A stretch of DNA of 64,000 nucleotides from Porticoccus sp002341315 (GTDB lineage: Bacteria > Pseudomonadota > Gammaproteobacteria > Pseudomonadales > Porticoccaceae): NCBI RefSeq assembly GCF_047634355.1, contig NZ_JBLIAL010000007.1, one strand, 5' to 3'. The first letter of the stretch is position 1, and each line of letters starts with the position of its first letter. Under the pieces are notes generated by a model that did no database searches, had not been told where the DNA came from, and worked only from the letters and a program-made list of their open reading frames with translations. The position numbers and the translations under genes are program-made. This document shows positions 33,036 through 45,385 of this stretch, piece after piece.

Positions 33036-34415
33036 ATGACCACCACCGGCCGCAAGACTCACTCCTTTCATCAATCTCAGAGCCCACCTTTCCTCAAGGA
33101 GCTCACGGAAGCGGACACTCATGCATCGCTAAGCAGCTATATAGATTTGCTGCTGGACGCCATTTGTGTGGTGGACAAAGCGGGGAAGTTTGTCTACGTC
33201 AGTGGAGGAGGTGAACGGATCTTTGGCTACACCAGTGAAGAGATGATTGGCAAGTGCATGATTGACCTGGTACTACCCGAAGATCGCGACATAACCCTGC
33301 AAACGGCCCGGAACATCATGTCCGGCAAGCACGAGCCCCATTTTGAAAACCGCTATGTGCGCAAGGATGGGAAAATCGTTCATATCATGTGGTCAGCGCG
33401 CTGGTCCGACTCTGACCAGCTACGTATTGCCGTGGCCAGGGATATCACCAAACGCAAACGCATTGAGGCCAGACAGGCCGCCCTGTTTGCCATCTCAGAA
33501 GCAGCCCACGCAGCAGAGGACCTGCCAACCCTGTTTGAACGGCTTCATCAAATTATTGAAAACCTGCTGCCGGCTGCCAGCTTTTCGATCGCGCTCTACG
33601 ATGATATTAAAAAAGACGTGTGTTTCCCCTACCACGCAGACAACCAGGTATCACCTTCGATAATCGATTCAACGGCCCACTGCGTAGAGGTCATCCGCAC
33701 CGGCAAAACACTGCTGCTCTTGCCGAAGGATATCAATGAGCTGCGGGGGCTGGCAGACACCTCGTCCAGCTGGCTGGGAGTTCCTCTGAAGTCACAGCGG
33801 GGAACCATTGGTGCGATGGCCGTTTTGAGCCACCCGGATAACCCGCACTACTCAGACGAAGACCGGGAGCTACTGCAATTTGTCTCCACGCAAGCCGCTG
33901 CCGCCATTGAGCGGAAACAGCTGCTGGACCATCTGCAGCATATGGCGCTCTACGATCAGCTTACCGACCTGCCCAATCGGGCTCTGTTCGGGGACCGCAT
34001 CCAGTCCGCCCTCAACAGGGCCCGTCGCGATGGGCTTCGGCTCTCGGTACTCTACCTTGATCTGAATAAATTCAAGTTTATCAATGACAACTATGGTCAC
34101 CCGGTGGGTGACCTTTTGCTGAAACAGGTCGCCCAGCGTCTTGAGGCATGTGTCAGGGCATCCGATACGGTAGCGCGCTTTGGCGGCGATGAATTTGTGA
34201 TTTTGCTCGAAAATATCGACTCCCCGGCAAACACTGCCGCCGTCGTGAATAAAATTCACCAGGCATTAAGCCAGCCATTTGTGCTGGGCAATCATTACAT
34301 TGGCATACTTCCGAGCATTGGCGTGGCCCAGTTCCCGGACGATGGCGACGATGAGACACAACTGTTGCGCTACGCTGACCAGGCCATGTACCGGACCAAG
34401 AAAAGTACCTCCTGA
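33036..34415 (+). CDS. PAS-GAF-GGDEF diguanylate cyclase
   Basis: 459 residues, no membrane segment. A PAS domain with PAC (about 30-150) reads DLLLDAICVVDKAGKFVYVS. A GAF domain (about 155-295) includes SWLGVPLKSQRGTIGAMAVL. The GGDEF domain (about 300-458) has ARFGGDEFVILLE, preceded by RASD, the RxxD inhibitory site. It should make c-di-GMP under two sensory inputs. It is the second such cyclase in the window. The ATG at 33036 follows a weak ribosome site. The 239 bp after it are without recognisable features. Confidence 0.92.
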   Translation: MTTTGRKTHSFHQSQSPPFLKELTEADTHASLSSYIDLLLDAICVVDKAGKFVYVSGGGERIFGYTSEEMIGKCMIDLVLPEDRDITLQTARNIMSGKHEPHFENRYVRKDGKIVHIMWSARWSDSDQLRIAVARDITKRKRIEARQAALFAISEAAHAAEDLPTLFERLHQIIENLLPAASFSIALYDDIKKDVCFPYHADNQVSPSIIDSTAHCVEVIRTGKTLLLLPKDINELRGLADTSSSWLGVPLKSQRGTIGAMAVLSHPDNPHYSDEDRELLQFVSTQAAAAIERKQLLDHLQHMALYDQLTDLPNRALFGDRIQSALNRARRDGLRLSVLYLDLNKFKFINDNYGHPVGDLLLKQVAQRLEACVRASDTVARFGGDEFVILLENIDSPANTAAVVNKIHQALSQPFVLGNHYIGILPSIGVAQFPDDGDDETQLLRYADQAMYRTKKSTS

Positions 34416-34654
34416 GCTGTCCCCTCCAGCAATAACCGAACAACCGTCACGGCAGACATTTTCAGCTATTTGCCACAACCCGAAAAATACCCAAAATATC
34501 GAACTGTACCATTTGCGGCTATTATCACTTAACCTCTCCATTACTTTGACTGGATAGGTAAAAACACCATACCGCTCGATCGGAAAAGTCTGGCGCCTGA
34601 AAACAGCGCATTGCACACTCGCCTAAAAGACCTGTCGGGAAAGGGGCCCCATTA

Positions 34655-36307
34655 ATGCTGGGAAGTGTTTTTCTGGAAATTGGAGTCATATTGGGCCTGG
34701 CGGCAATTGGGGGCTTTATTGCCCAATTTTTGCGCCAACCACTGATTGTCGCTTTTATTGCAATCGGCATTCTGGTGGGGCCCTCCGGGTTCGGCATGGT
34801 CTCCCACAGCAGCGAGATCGAGCTGTTTGCCCGGCTGGGTATCGCGCTGTTGCTGTTCGTGGTCGGGCTGAAGCTGGACCTGCACATCATCCGTACGGTT
34901 GGCCCGGTCGCCCTGGCATCCGGGCTCGGACAGGTACTGTTTACCTCAGTCGTGGGTTACCTGATCGCCCTGCTCATGGGCATGTCGCCAGTCACCGCGC
35001 TCTACGTGGCTGTAGCCCTGACCTTCTCCAGCACGATTATTATTGTCAAACTGCTGTCCGACAAACGGGAGGTCGACTCTCTGCATGGCCGAATCGCCGT
35101 GGGCTTTCTGATTGTTCAGGACATTGTGGTGGTACTGGTGATGATCGGCCTGACCGCCTTCGGTCAGGCTGAAGAAGGCATCAATATCGGCCGGGAAGCA
35201 CTGGTGATTCTGCTCAAGGGCGCCCTGATGTTGATCGGGGTGGCACTGTTAATGCGTTATGTGTTGCCGGGGTTGCTGCAACGCATGGCGCATTCATCGG
35301 AATTGTTGATGTTATTTGCCATTGCCTGGGCCGTTCTCGGCGCATCAATTGGTGACCTGCTGGGTTTCAGCAAGGAGGTAGGGGCCTTTTTGGCAGGTAT
35401 TTCCATCGCTTCGACAGCCTATCGTGAACAGGTCGCCGCCAGGCTGGTGAGTTTGCGCGATTTCCTGTTGTTATTCTTTTTTATCGAACTGGGCGCATCA
35501 CTGGATATTCTTAATCTGGGTGGCCAGTTGGGAACAGCAATGATCTTCTCGCTGTTCGTACTGGTCGGCAATCCGCTGATCGTCATGGCGATCATGGGGT
35601 ATATGGGCTACCGTAAACGCACCGGCTTTCTGGCAGGACTGACAGTGGCACAGATCAGTGAGTTCTCCCTGATCCTGGCGGCACTCGGCCTCAGCCTCGG
35701 TCACTTGGGACAGGATACTGTGGGGCTTATCACCCTGGTGGGCCTGATTACCATCAGCGTTTCCACCTACATGATCCTTTATTCTCACCCGCTCTATGCC
35801 CGGCTTGCTCCCTGGCTGAGCATTTTTGAGCGCAAAGTGGCATACCGGGAACTGAGCACCACGGCCGGCGATGAAGAAAAAGTCGATATCCTGCTGATTG
35901 GCCTGGGCCGTTTCGGCGCGTCCGTCGCCACCAACCTGCGCCAGCGGGGTTGCCGTCTGCTGGCAGTGGATTTCGACCCACAAGCCGTCCAGTACCACAC
36001 CCGCGACGGCTACGCAGTGCGCTATGGTGATGCCGAAGACCCCGAATTCATCGCCTCACTGCCCCTGTCCCGGGCAACCTGGGTTGTCAGTACGGTCCGC
36101 GACCGCGCCATCAACCGGATGATATTGCATGGACTCAAGCAACAGGGCTATAAAGGCAAGGTGGCTATTTCAGCCGCCGGCAGTTACGACGCCAGGTTCT
36201 TTGAGCAGGCGGGGGTGGACATGGTATTGGTCCCCTATACTGATGCCGCCAGAGAAGCGGCGGCGCAATTGTTCCCACAAACAAAGGCCGACAACCCGCA
36301 AGCCTGA
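34655..36307 (+). CDS. CPA2 cation/proton antiporter with RCK domain (KefB/YbaL type)
   Basis: 550 residues. About 12 membrane helices (residues 5-385) include IGILVGPSGFGMVS, a hallmark of the family, and GFSKEVGAFLAGISIAS. The cytoplasmic end holds an RCK/TrkA-N nucleotide-binding domain with ILLIGLGRFGASVATNL. It would exchange K+ or Na+ for H+. The downstream universal stress protein starts 12 bp later, so they form one operon. The ATG at 34655 has GGAAAGGGG upstream. Confidence 0.88.
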   Translation: MLGSVFLEIGVILGLAAIGGFIAQFLRQPLIVAFIAIGILVGPSGFGMVSHSSEIELFARLGIALLLFVVGLKLDLHIIRTVGPVALASGLGQVLFTSVVGYLIALLMGMSPVTALYVAVALTFSSTIIIVKLLSDKREVDSLHGRIAVGFLIVQDIVVVLVMIGLTAFGQAEEGINIGREALVILLKGALMLIGVALLMRYVLPGLLQRMAHSSELLMLFAIAWAVLGASIGDLLGFSKEVGAFLAGISIASTAYREQVAARLVSLRDFLLLFFFIELGASLDILNLGGQLGTAMIFSLFVLVGNPLIVMAIMGYMGYRKRTGFLAGLTVAQISEFSLILAALGLSLGHLGQDTVGLITLVGLITISVSTYMILYSHPLYARLAPWLSIFERKVAYRELSTTAGDEEKVDILLIGLGRFGASVATNLRQRGCRLLAVDFDPQAVQYHTRDGYAVRYGDAEDPEFIASLPLSRATWVVSTVRDRAINRMILHGLKQQGYKGKVAISAAGSYDARFFEQAGVDMVLVPYTDAAREAAAQLFPQTKADNPQA

Positions 36308-36319
36308 CAGGAGATCGAG

Positions 36320-37288
36320 ATGAGTCAGTTCAAGCGTATTCTCTACGTATCGGAGCCCGCTGTTAGCCAGGAACTGGCATTTGCTCGCGCAGTATCAATG
36401 GCCATCAACAACCAGGCCGAGCTGACTGTGATTGATATAATCTCACCCCTACCTATCAGCGCACACCTGCCCCCTGAGGCACCGAGTTCAGCCGAGCTAA
36501 AAGCAAAGCTGGTTGCAGAACGCTACAACGTACTGCAATCACTGATAGAACCCTATTCACGGGATAGCCAAATCACCCTGACAGTGGTTGAAGGCAAGTG
36601 TTTTCTGGAGGTCATCCGCACCGTTCTCAGAGACCGCCATGACCTGGTCATCAAGCCGGCAGAAAACCCGGACTTCATAGAGCGGCTGTTCGGCAGTGAC
36701 GATATGCACCTGTTGCGAAAATGTCCCTGCCCGGTTTGGCTGATAAAGGAAGATGAGAAATCGAACTATCGTTGCATTATGGCTGCCCTGGATTTTGATC
36801 CGGAGGAACCGGCGTCGGCAGAACAGGGCCCCAACCCACAGATCATTGAATTTGCCACCTCACTCGCCATCGCGGATTTTGCCGACCTGCATTTTGTGCA
36901 CGCCTGGGATGCACCCGGTGAAATGTTGTTTCGGGTATGGAGTGACAACCCGGAAACAAGCAGTCTTAATTACACTGAGGGTGAACGCGCACGACACCAG
37001 TCGATTATCGACACACTGGATCGTAAAATTCATGCGCGGGTTGGCGATGAAGTGTACGACTACCTGTCACCGCAATTTCATTTGCGACAGGGGCCTGCAC
37101 CGAGGGTAATACCGGCGATGGCCAAGCAATTGCAGGCAGACCTTGTCGTGATGGGGACACTGGGTCGCACTGGAATATCGGGATTGATTATCGGCAACAC
37201 GGCTGAAGCCATTCTCGACCAACTGACCTGTTCAGTACTGGCCATTAAGCCGCCGGGGTTTGTTTCACCAGTGACCGTGGCTGAGTAG
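36320..37288 (+). CDS. Tandem universal stress protein (UspE-like)
   Basis: 322 residues made of two Usp domains. The first (about 1-145) has lost most of the nucleotide loop. The second (about 150-312) ends with MGTLGRTGISGLIIGNTAEA, the glycine-rich ATP-binding loop, and SVLAIKPPGF. CAGGAGA stands upstream of the ATG. Its coupling to the antiporter gene suggests it regulates or reports on ion stress, by context only. Confidence 0.87.
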   Translation: MSQFKRILYVSEPAVSQELAFARAVSMAINNQAELTVIDIISPLPISAHLPPEAPSSAELKAKLVAERYNVLQSLIEPYSRDSQITLTVVEGKCFLEVIRTVLRDRHDLVIKPAENPDFIERLFGSDDMHLLRKCPCPVWLIKEDEKSNYRCIMAALDFDPEEPASAEQGPNPQIIEFATSLAIADFADLHFVHAWDAPGEMLFRVWSDNPETSSLNYTEGERARHQSIIDTLDRKIHARVGDEVYDYLSPQFHLRQGPAPRVIPAMAKQLQADLVVMGTLGRTGISGLIIGNTAEAILDQLTCSVLAIKPPGFVSPVTVAE

Positions 37289-37375
37289 GCCGAGCGGATT
37301 AACCCTGTCAGCTTCAAGTCATTTGCTTGAAAAACAGAAATCTATTACCTGCTAAAACCGAGAAAATGGAGCATT

Positions 37376-38032
37376 GTGTCATCATCACTCAAATCACGGG
37401 GGCGCGAGCAGTCCTCCGAAGAGGAAATTGCTAACAGTCTCAGCCATGGCGCAGGACTCCTGGCGGCTCTTATTGCCACACCCCCTCTGTTAATCCGTGC
37501 ATCCCAACAGGACAACACTGGATTCATGATCGGCTCAGCGGTCTTTGCCCTGACGATGATACTGCTCTATCTTGCATCCATGCTCTATCACGGCCTTCCC
37601 AGGGGGCACAGAAAGAAGCAGTTTCAGGTGATAGAACATTCGGCTATTTTTCTACTGATCGCCGGCACTTACACGCCCTTTACTCTGGGAGCGCTGCGGG
37701 GTGCATGGGGCTGGTCTCTTTTAGCGGCGATCTGGTGTCTGGCAGCCACAGGCGTCATACTCAAGGCGAGCAACAGGCTTAATCATCCGGTATTTTCCAC
37801 CGGCCTTTATCTTTTAATGGGCTGGCTGATTGTGATTGCAGCCAACCCTTTGTGGCTTCACTTGCCGACACCGGGCCTGATCTGGCTCGCTTCAGGCGGC
37901 TTGGCCTATACCGTGGGGGTGGCTTTTTTCACCGCCGACGGCTATTTACGATACGGCCACTTTATCTGGCACTTGTTTGTCATGGCGGGGACTACTTGCC
38001 ACTATATTGCCATTTTCAACTATGCGGCCTGA
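37376..38032 (+). CDS. Hemolysin III/YqfA-family (PAQR) membrane protein
   Basis: 218 residues from a GTG at 37376, which has TGGAG five bases upstream. Seven membrane helices are visible. Motifs are EEIANSLSHGAGLL at the start, ASMLYHGLPRGHRKKQF, and HSAIFLLIAGTYTPFTL, with conserved His residues that bind zinc in PAQR proteins (last one HFIWHLFVM). The haemolysin name is historical, and a membrane-lipid or hydrolase role is more likely. It is 87 bp from the preceding stress protein. Confidence 0.88.
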   Translation: MSSSLKSRGREQSSEEEIANSLSHGAGLLAALIATPPLLIRASQQDNTGFMIGSAVFALTMILLYLASMLYHGLPRGHRKKQFQVIEHSAIFLLIAGTYTPFTLGALRGAWGWSLLAAIWCLAATGVILKASNRLNHPVFSTGLYLLMGWLIVIAANPLWLHLPTPGLIWLASGGLAYTVGVAFFTADGYLRYGHFIWHLFVMAGTTCHYIAIFNYAA

Positions 38033-38075
38033 CAGGTCCCATTCATAAGACTGTTTTGATACTGGACATTGCCCT

Positions 38076-38873
38076 ATGTGGTTACGAACTACTTGCAGCA
38101 TGAGCTTCGAAATCGACGTTCCGACACCCTTCATCTTCATGCTCAGACCACGCAGCGGTGGACAACAAAGGGTCGCACGGGAGGAATACACGCTCACACC
38201 GGATTGCCCAATGGAGGAATTTACTGATAATTTCGGCAACCTCTGTCAGCGACTGCTGGGCCAGCCCGGTCCTTTTTCCATTACCACCTCTGCCGAGGTA
38301 AAGACAGTGGATACGATTGAACAGGCCCCGGGCGCGCCTTTTATCGAAGTACAGTATCTGCCGGACTCCATGCTCTGCTATCTGCTTCCCAGCCGCTACT
38401 GCGAATCGGATCGCTTTGTCCAGATGGCCAACGAAATTACCGCCGACCAACAACCGGGCTATGATCAGGTCAGCGCCATTCAGCGCTGGCTGCGTGAGCG
38501 CATTCGCTATGAGCCTATGCTCGGCAATGATCAACTCTCTGCGGCAGAAGTGAACATGCGCCAGTGGGGCGTCTGCCGTGATTTTGCCCACTTGGGTATT
38601 GCCCTGTGCCGGAGCCTCAGCATTCCCGCCAGGATGGTCGTCGGCTACCTCTACGAGCTTGATCCTATCGATATGCATGCCTGGTTTGAAGCCTATGTGG
38701 GTGGTCAGTGGTACACCTTTGATGCGACACAACCGACGCTCAATGGCGGCTACGTGGCAATCGGCTATGGCCGGGACGCCGCCGATGTGGCTATTTACAA
38801 CCAGTTTGGCCCGGCTGTCTCGCCGATCACGCAACGGGTAAGTGTGGTGCGGATAGACAGCGCCGGCGATTGA
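38076..38873 (+). CDS. Transglutaminase-like cysteine protease-fold protein
   Basis: 265 residues from the ATG at 38076; the family's N-terminal strand domain (SFEIDVPTPFIFMLRPRS) needs this start. The transglutaminase core has the catalytic Cys in QWGVCRDFAHLG, His in MHAWFEAYV and Asp in FDATQPTLNGG. No signal peptide is seen, so it acts in the cytoplasm. Members are thought to be peptidases or amidases. It lies 43 bp after the hemolysin III-like gene and 21 bp before the next, suggesting one transcript. Confidence 0.88.
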   Translation: MWLRTTCSMSFEIDVPTPFIFMLRPRSGGQQRVAREEYTLTPDCPMEEFTDNFGNLCQRLLGQPGPFSITTSAEVKTVDTIEQAPGAPFIEVQYLPDSMLCYLLPSRYCESDRFVQMANEITADQQPGYDQVSAIQRWLRERIRYEPMLGNDQLSAAEVNMRQWGVCRDFAHLGIALCRSLSIPARMVVGYLYELDPIDMHAWFEAYVGGQWYTFDATQPTLNGGYVAIGYGRDAADVAIYNQFGPAVSPITQRVSVVRIDSAGD

Positions 38874-38894
38874 TTCTGAGGAGCAACCAACACG

Positions 38895-39500
38895 ATGTAC
38901 CTGGAATTCTGGTTTGACTTCGGCAGCACCTATTCCTACCCTGCCGCCATGCGTATCGAGGCCCTTGCGGTGGAGAGAAACATCCCGGTACGGTGGCGCC
39001 CGTTCATGCTCGGAGCCATTTTCAAGCAACAGGGCTGGAACGACTCGCCATTCAACATCTACCCCGACAAAGGGCGCTACATGTGGCGTGATATGACGCG
39101 AATCACCAGCCAGCTAGGCCTGCCCTGGCAAGAACCCTCTCGATTTCCGCGCAACGGCTTGCTGGCGGCACGGGCAGTCTGTACGGCACCGGATGCCCAC
39201 TGGGTACCGCAGTTCTGTCGGGAGGTATTTTGCGCCAACTTTGAACACGACGAGGATATCGCCTCACCCGAGGTCATCGGCCGATGCCTGACCGCCAGTG
39301 GCACAGTTGCACAACCTGTACTGGAAGAAACCGGTTCGGCGGAAACCAAAGATCGTCTTCATCAGCAGACCCGGATGGCCATCGAACAACATATCTTCGG
39401 TGCACCCTCGTTTCTGGTGGGCAGGGAACTGTTCTGGGGCAATGAGCGTCTGGAAACAGCGCTGGATTTCGCCGCCGGTGCTATCGCCTTTCCCGCGTAG
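38895..39500 (+). CDS. 2-hydroxychromene-2-carboxylate isomerase-type protein (DsbA/GST-kappa fold)
   Basis: 201 residues. The N-terminal EFWFDFGSTYSYPAAMRIEA is the family start, with Ser in place of the DsbA Cys pair. WRPFMLGAIFKQQGWND and FGAPSFLVGRELFWGNERL complete it. In naphthalene degraders the enzyme isomerises hydroxychromene carboxylate with glutathione. Here no aromatic-degradation genes are near, so the true substrate is unknown. GAGGAGCAA stands upstream of the ATG. Confidence 0.87.
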   Translation: MYLEFWFDFGSTYSYPAAMRIEALAVERNIPVRWRPFMLGAIFKQQGWNDSPFNIYPDKGRYMWRDMTRITSQLGLPWQEPSRFPRNGLLAARAVCTAPDAHWVPQFCREVFCANFEHDEDIASPEVIGRCLTASGTVAQPVLEETGSAETKDRLHQQTRMAIEQHIFGAPSFLVGRELFWGNERLETALDFAAGAIAFPA

Positions 39501-39608
39501 GAGTAAATACCCAGAGCCAATGCCTGAACTGCATGCATGGGCATGCCAATAGTTGATAACCAAGAAGGTATCACCCTATGATCGGGCAATACGTTTCCGG
39601 GAGCGCTT

Positions 39609-40001
39609 ATGCACAAGTCACTCTTGTTTTTCGCAGCCGGCTGCCTCGGCGCACTGGCCAACAGCCTCTCCGTCTGGCTTTTTGGCGATCTCGGTATATC
39701 GCAAGCACTGGGAGTCGCTATTGCCCCAGCCCTGTCCCCACAATGGCTCTACCCGCGGATCGTCTGGGGCGGGCTGTGGGGACTGCTGTTTTTGCTGCCG
39801 ATATGGCAATCGAGATTGGTCTGGAAAGGGATGGTGCTGAGCCTGTTTCCCACTGCAGTGCAGCTGTTCATTGTATTTCCCCTGCAGGCACAGAAGGGTA
39901 TAGCCGGCCTGGAACTGGGGCTGCTGACACCGCTGCTGGTAATATTTTTTAACGGGATATGGGGTATCTGCACCGCGCTGGCGATCAAACTGGCAAGATA
40001 A
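39609..40001 (+). CDS. Small integral membrane protein, unknown function
   Basis: 130 residues, four membrane segments (about 5-25, 50-68, 76-94 and 102-124) with short loops. It has two Gly-rich helices (GCLGALANSLSVWLFG, WGGLWGLLFLL). The ATG at 39609 has GGGAGCG upstream. No family was recognised. It stands between the isomerase gene (109-bp gap) and acnA (123-bp gap). Confidence 0.65.
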   Translation: MHKSLLFFAAGCLGALANSLSVWLFGDLGISQALGVAIAPALSPQWLYPRIVWGGLWGLLFLLPIWQSRLVWKGMVLSLFPTAVQLFIVFPLQAQKGIAGLELGLLTPLLVIFFNGIWGICTALAIKLAR

Positions 40002-40123
40002 ACAAAGGTTACAGGGGTTTTGTAAATCCATTAATAAACTTCCCCACTATTTCGCATACAGACACGATTGCAGGCTTTGACTATCCTTAGGCTAGTGATC
40101 GAGCAATTGAAACAGGAGCGAGT

Positions 40124-42838
<2,715 letters not shown>

Positions 42839-42865
42839 ACCTGTAGCAGGAACAAATCCCGTATT

Positions 42866-43978
42866 TCAGTTCGAGTCAGCGAGACGGGGGTAATCGGTGT
42901 ACCCCCGCTCGTCGCCACCGTAAAAGCTGGCGGAGTCCCATTCATTCAGCTGGGCATGACGACGGAAACGCTCGGGGAGGTCGGGGTTGGCAATAAACGG
43001 ACGGCCAAAGGAGACCAGATCACAACGGCCTGCCTTGAGCCGTCGGCGTGCCTCATCGGCCGTGTATCCGCCATTGGCGATATAACAACCTTTGTACCCA
43101 GCCCGGATAGCATCGATTACCTGCTCGGGCCGACCGTCGGCATGGTTACCCTGAAAGGAATCCTCCACCACCTCAAGGTAGGACAGCCCGGTCTGGTTCA
43201 GCCGCTCGGCAAAGGTCCCATAGGTAGTCACTGGATCATCATCATACATATCATTAAAACTGCCGGTGGGACTGACCCGGATGCCGGAACAATCGGCACC
43301 CCAGACAGAGAGGACGGCATCCACTACCATCATAGGAAAACGCAGCCGGTTTTCTAGAGAGCCGCCAAATTCATCATCGCGCTGATTGCTGCCACTGCGC
43401 AAAAACTGGTCGATCAGATAGCCATTTGCCGCGTGGATCTGAACACCGTCGAATCCCGCCCGCCGAGCGTTCTCCGCACCGACCCGGTATTGATTGACGA
43501 TGCCGGGAATCTCGTCTCTGTTCAACGCCCTGGGCTGGGGAATATCCACCATTCCCGAATCGGCACTGATAAAAGTCTGCGCCCCGCGTGGCTTGATTGC
43601 GGAAGGCGCTACGGGCTGTGCACTCTCCGCCTGTAGGGCGGGGTGAGAAATCCGGCCCACATGCCAAAGCTGCAGATGAATTCGGCCCCCTGCCTGATGT
43701 ACCGCATCCGTGACCCTGCGCCAGCCAGCGATTTGCTCGTCCGTATAGATGCCGGGAGTAAATGCATAACCTTTGCCCTGCCGGGAGATCTGGGTTGCCT
43801 CACTGATAATCAGCCCCGCACCAGCCCGCTGCCGATAGTATTCAGCATTCATTTCATTTGGAGCATCGCCTGGCTGGGCGGCTCTGGAACGGGTCAGCGG
43901 CGACATGACGATGCGATTCGGCAACAACAGATTACCGAGCCTGAAAGGTTCAAAAAGAATGTCTGCCTGCGTGCTCAT
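42866..43978 (-). CDS. Old Yellow Enzyme-type FMN ene-reductase (NemA-like)
   Basis: 370 residues from the ATG at 43978, with GAGAGGAAC upstream. PNRIVMSPLTRSRA starts the FMN barrel, and the substrate-binding His and Asn are in QIHAANGYLIDQFL. SFGRPFIANPDLPERF near the end is a family signature. It reduces activated alkenes such as N-ethylmaleimide or enones with NAD(P)H. It is divergent from an MDR-type reductase across 296 bp, so the two probably answer the same electrophile signal. Confidence 0.92.
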   Translation of the reverse strand: MSTQADILFEPFRLGNLLLPNRIVMSPLTRSRAAQPGDAPNEMNAEYYRQRAGAGLIISEATQISRQGKGYAFTPGIYTDEQIAGWRRVTDAVHQAGGRIHLQLWHVGRISHPALQAESAQPVAPSAIKPRGAQTFISADSGMVDIPQPRALNRDEIPGIVNQYRVGAENARRAGFDGVQIHAANGYLIDQFLRSGSNQRDDEFGGSLENRLRFPMMVVDAVLSVWGADCSGIRVSPTGSFNDMYDDDPVTTYGTFAERLNQTGLSYLEVVEDSFQGNHADGRPEQVIDAIRAGYKGCYIANGGYTADEARRRLKAGRCDLVSFGRPFIANPDLPERFRRHAQLNEWDSASFYGGDERGYTDYPRLADSN

Positions 43979-44116
43979 GTTCCTCTCCTGTTCCTGTGGC
44001 AATATTCTACCAGTCCGGCACGCACCCGTTTGGCATCCAGGCTGTGCCACACATACACACCACAACATCAGTATACCTTCAGTGGATTGACTATCCGCCG
44101 ACCCGTGACGGGTAAT

Positions 44117-44135
44117 GGAAATATATGTTTTCCTG
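44117..44135. promoter_or_regulatory. Hairpin motif GGAAATATATGTTTTCC in the divergent spacer
   Basis: A short inverted repeat (GGAAA/TTTCC arms) in the 296-bp spacer between the two reductase genes. It matches the core of the repeat at 19042-19078 at 18 of 19 positions. It may be an operator; nothing else in the spacer was recognised. Confidence 0.4.
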
Positions 44136-44274
44136 GAAAGAATTCCCCGACAATATCTGACAGTGCCGACAAATCCACCTGCTGTGGCCCATAATCAGTA
44201 TCATATAACCATGTTACAGCTTTGTCGGATCGCAGCACGACAAATAACCAAACCGATCTTTGCGGGAGTAAACC

Positions 44275-45297
44275 ATGCAGCAACCGGTCAATCGCCAGGT
44301 AATCCTCAAATCAAGACCTTCCGACATTCCACAGGCGGAGAACTTTGCTGTTATCGAATCGCCGATACCCTCTCTGAATGACGGACAGGTACTGGTTCGC
44401 AATGTATATCTCTCGGTGGAACCAGCGATGCGCGGCTGGGTCAGCGCAGTGGCCAATTATTCGGAACCGGTGGCGATAGATGGCGTAATGCGCAGTCTCA
44501 CCGTGGGGCATGTGGTGGAATCGCGCCATCCCGATTTCCAGATTGGCGAGGTTGTCACAGGCATGTTTGGCTGGCAGGACTATGCGGCCGTCGAGGCAGC
44601 CGCCATTCAACGCAAGGTGCCCGATAACGGACTGCCGATCTCCACAGCGCTCGGCGTTTTGGGAATCAATGGATTAACCGCTTATTTTGGACTTTTCGAT
44701 CTGAGCCAGCCGGGCCCGGGTGACACCGTAGTTGTATCTACTGCTGCTGGTGCAGTGGGCTCCTGTGTGGGCCAACTGGCCAAACTGCATGGTTGCCGTA
44801 CCGTCGGTATTACCGGTGGCCCCAAAAAAGTGGGCCTTTGCCGAGAGATTTTTCAGTACGACGAAGCGATTGATTACCAGACTGATGATTTTGAAGCGGC
44901 ACTCGCTCTGGCTTGCCCGGATGGCGTGGATATCTATTTCGATAACACCAGCGGTCCGATCAGCGATGCAGTGATGCGACACATCAATGTCGGCGCACGT
45001 ATCACCCTTTGCGGCACCGCCTCAATCACTCGCTGGGACCCCATCCCTCAGGGACCAAGGGTACACCGGCAGTTGTTGGTCAACCGGGCAAGAATGCAGG
45101 GCTTTCTGGTATTCGATTATGTGGATCGCTATGGTGAGGCGCTTGAAAAACTGACCCCTCTGGTTCGCAATGGTGAGCTTCGATACCGGGAAGCCATTCT
45201 CGAAGGCATTGAGCAGGCACCGGATTCAATCGCCAGCCTCTACCGTGGCGACAATCTGGGCAAACGCTTGATCCGTATCGCACCTGACCGTATTTAA
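44275..45297 (+). CDS. NADP-dependent MDR reductase (CurA/prostaglandin reductase type)
   Basis: 340 residues. It is a zinc-free medium-chain dehydrogenase/reductase: VYLSVEPAMRGWVSAVANY marks the CurA/leukotriene-B4 dehydrogenase branch, and the nucleotide loop is STAAGAVGSCVGQLAKLHG. These enzymes reduce enones and alkenals with NADPH. GGGAGTAAACC stands before the ATG. It is divergent from the Old Yellow Enzyme gene, a pairing that suggests detoxification of unsaturated carbonyls. Confidence 0.9.
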   Translation: MQQPVNRQVILKSRPSDIPQAENFAVIESPIPSLNDGQVLVRNVYLSVEPAMRGWVSAVANYSEPVAIDGVMRSLTVGHVVESRHPDFQIGEVVTGMFGWQDYAAVEAAAIQRKVPDNGLPISTALGVLGINGLTAYFGLFDLSQPGPGDTVVVSTAAGAVGSCVGQLAKLHGCRTVGITGGPKKVGLCREIFQYDEAIDYQTDDFEAALALACPDGVDIYFDNTSGPISDAVMRHINVGARITLCGTASITRWDPIPQGPRVHRQLLVNRARMQGFLVFDYVDRYGEALEKLTPLVRNGELRYREAILEGIEQAPDSIASLYRGDNLGKRLIRIAPDRI

Positions 45298-45385
45298 CCA
45301 ATGGCAAAACACAGGATGGCAGCCCCTTAACTTGGGTCCCTTACCATCGCAAACTACCGCAATCCATAGCAAATTATGCCCGACC

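Noticed and set aside
38082..39029. A 315-codon - strand frame opposite the transglutaminase gene
   Set aside because: Antisense shadow; no motif, and it covers the junction of two good + strand genes.
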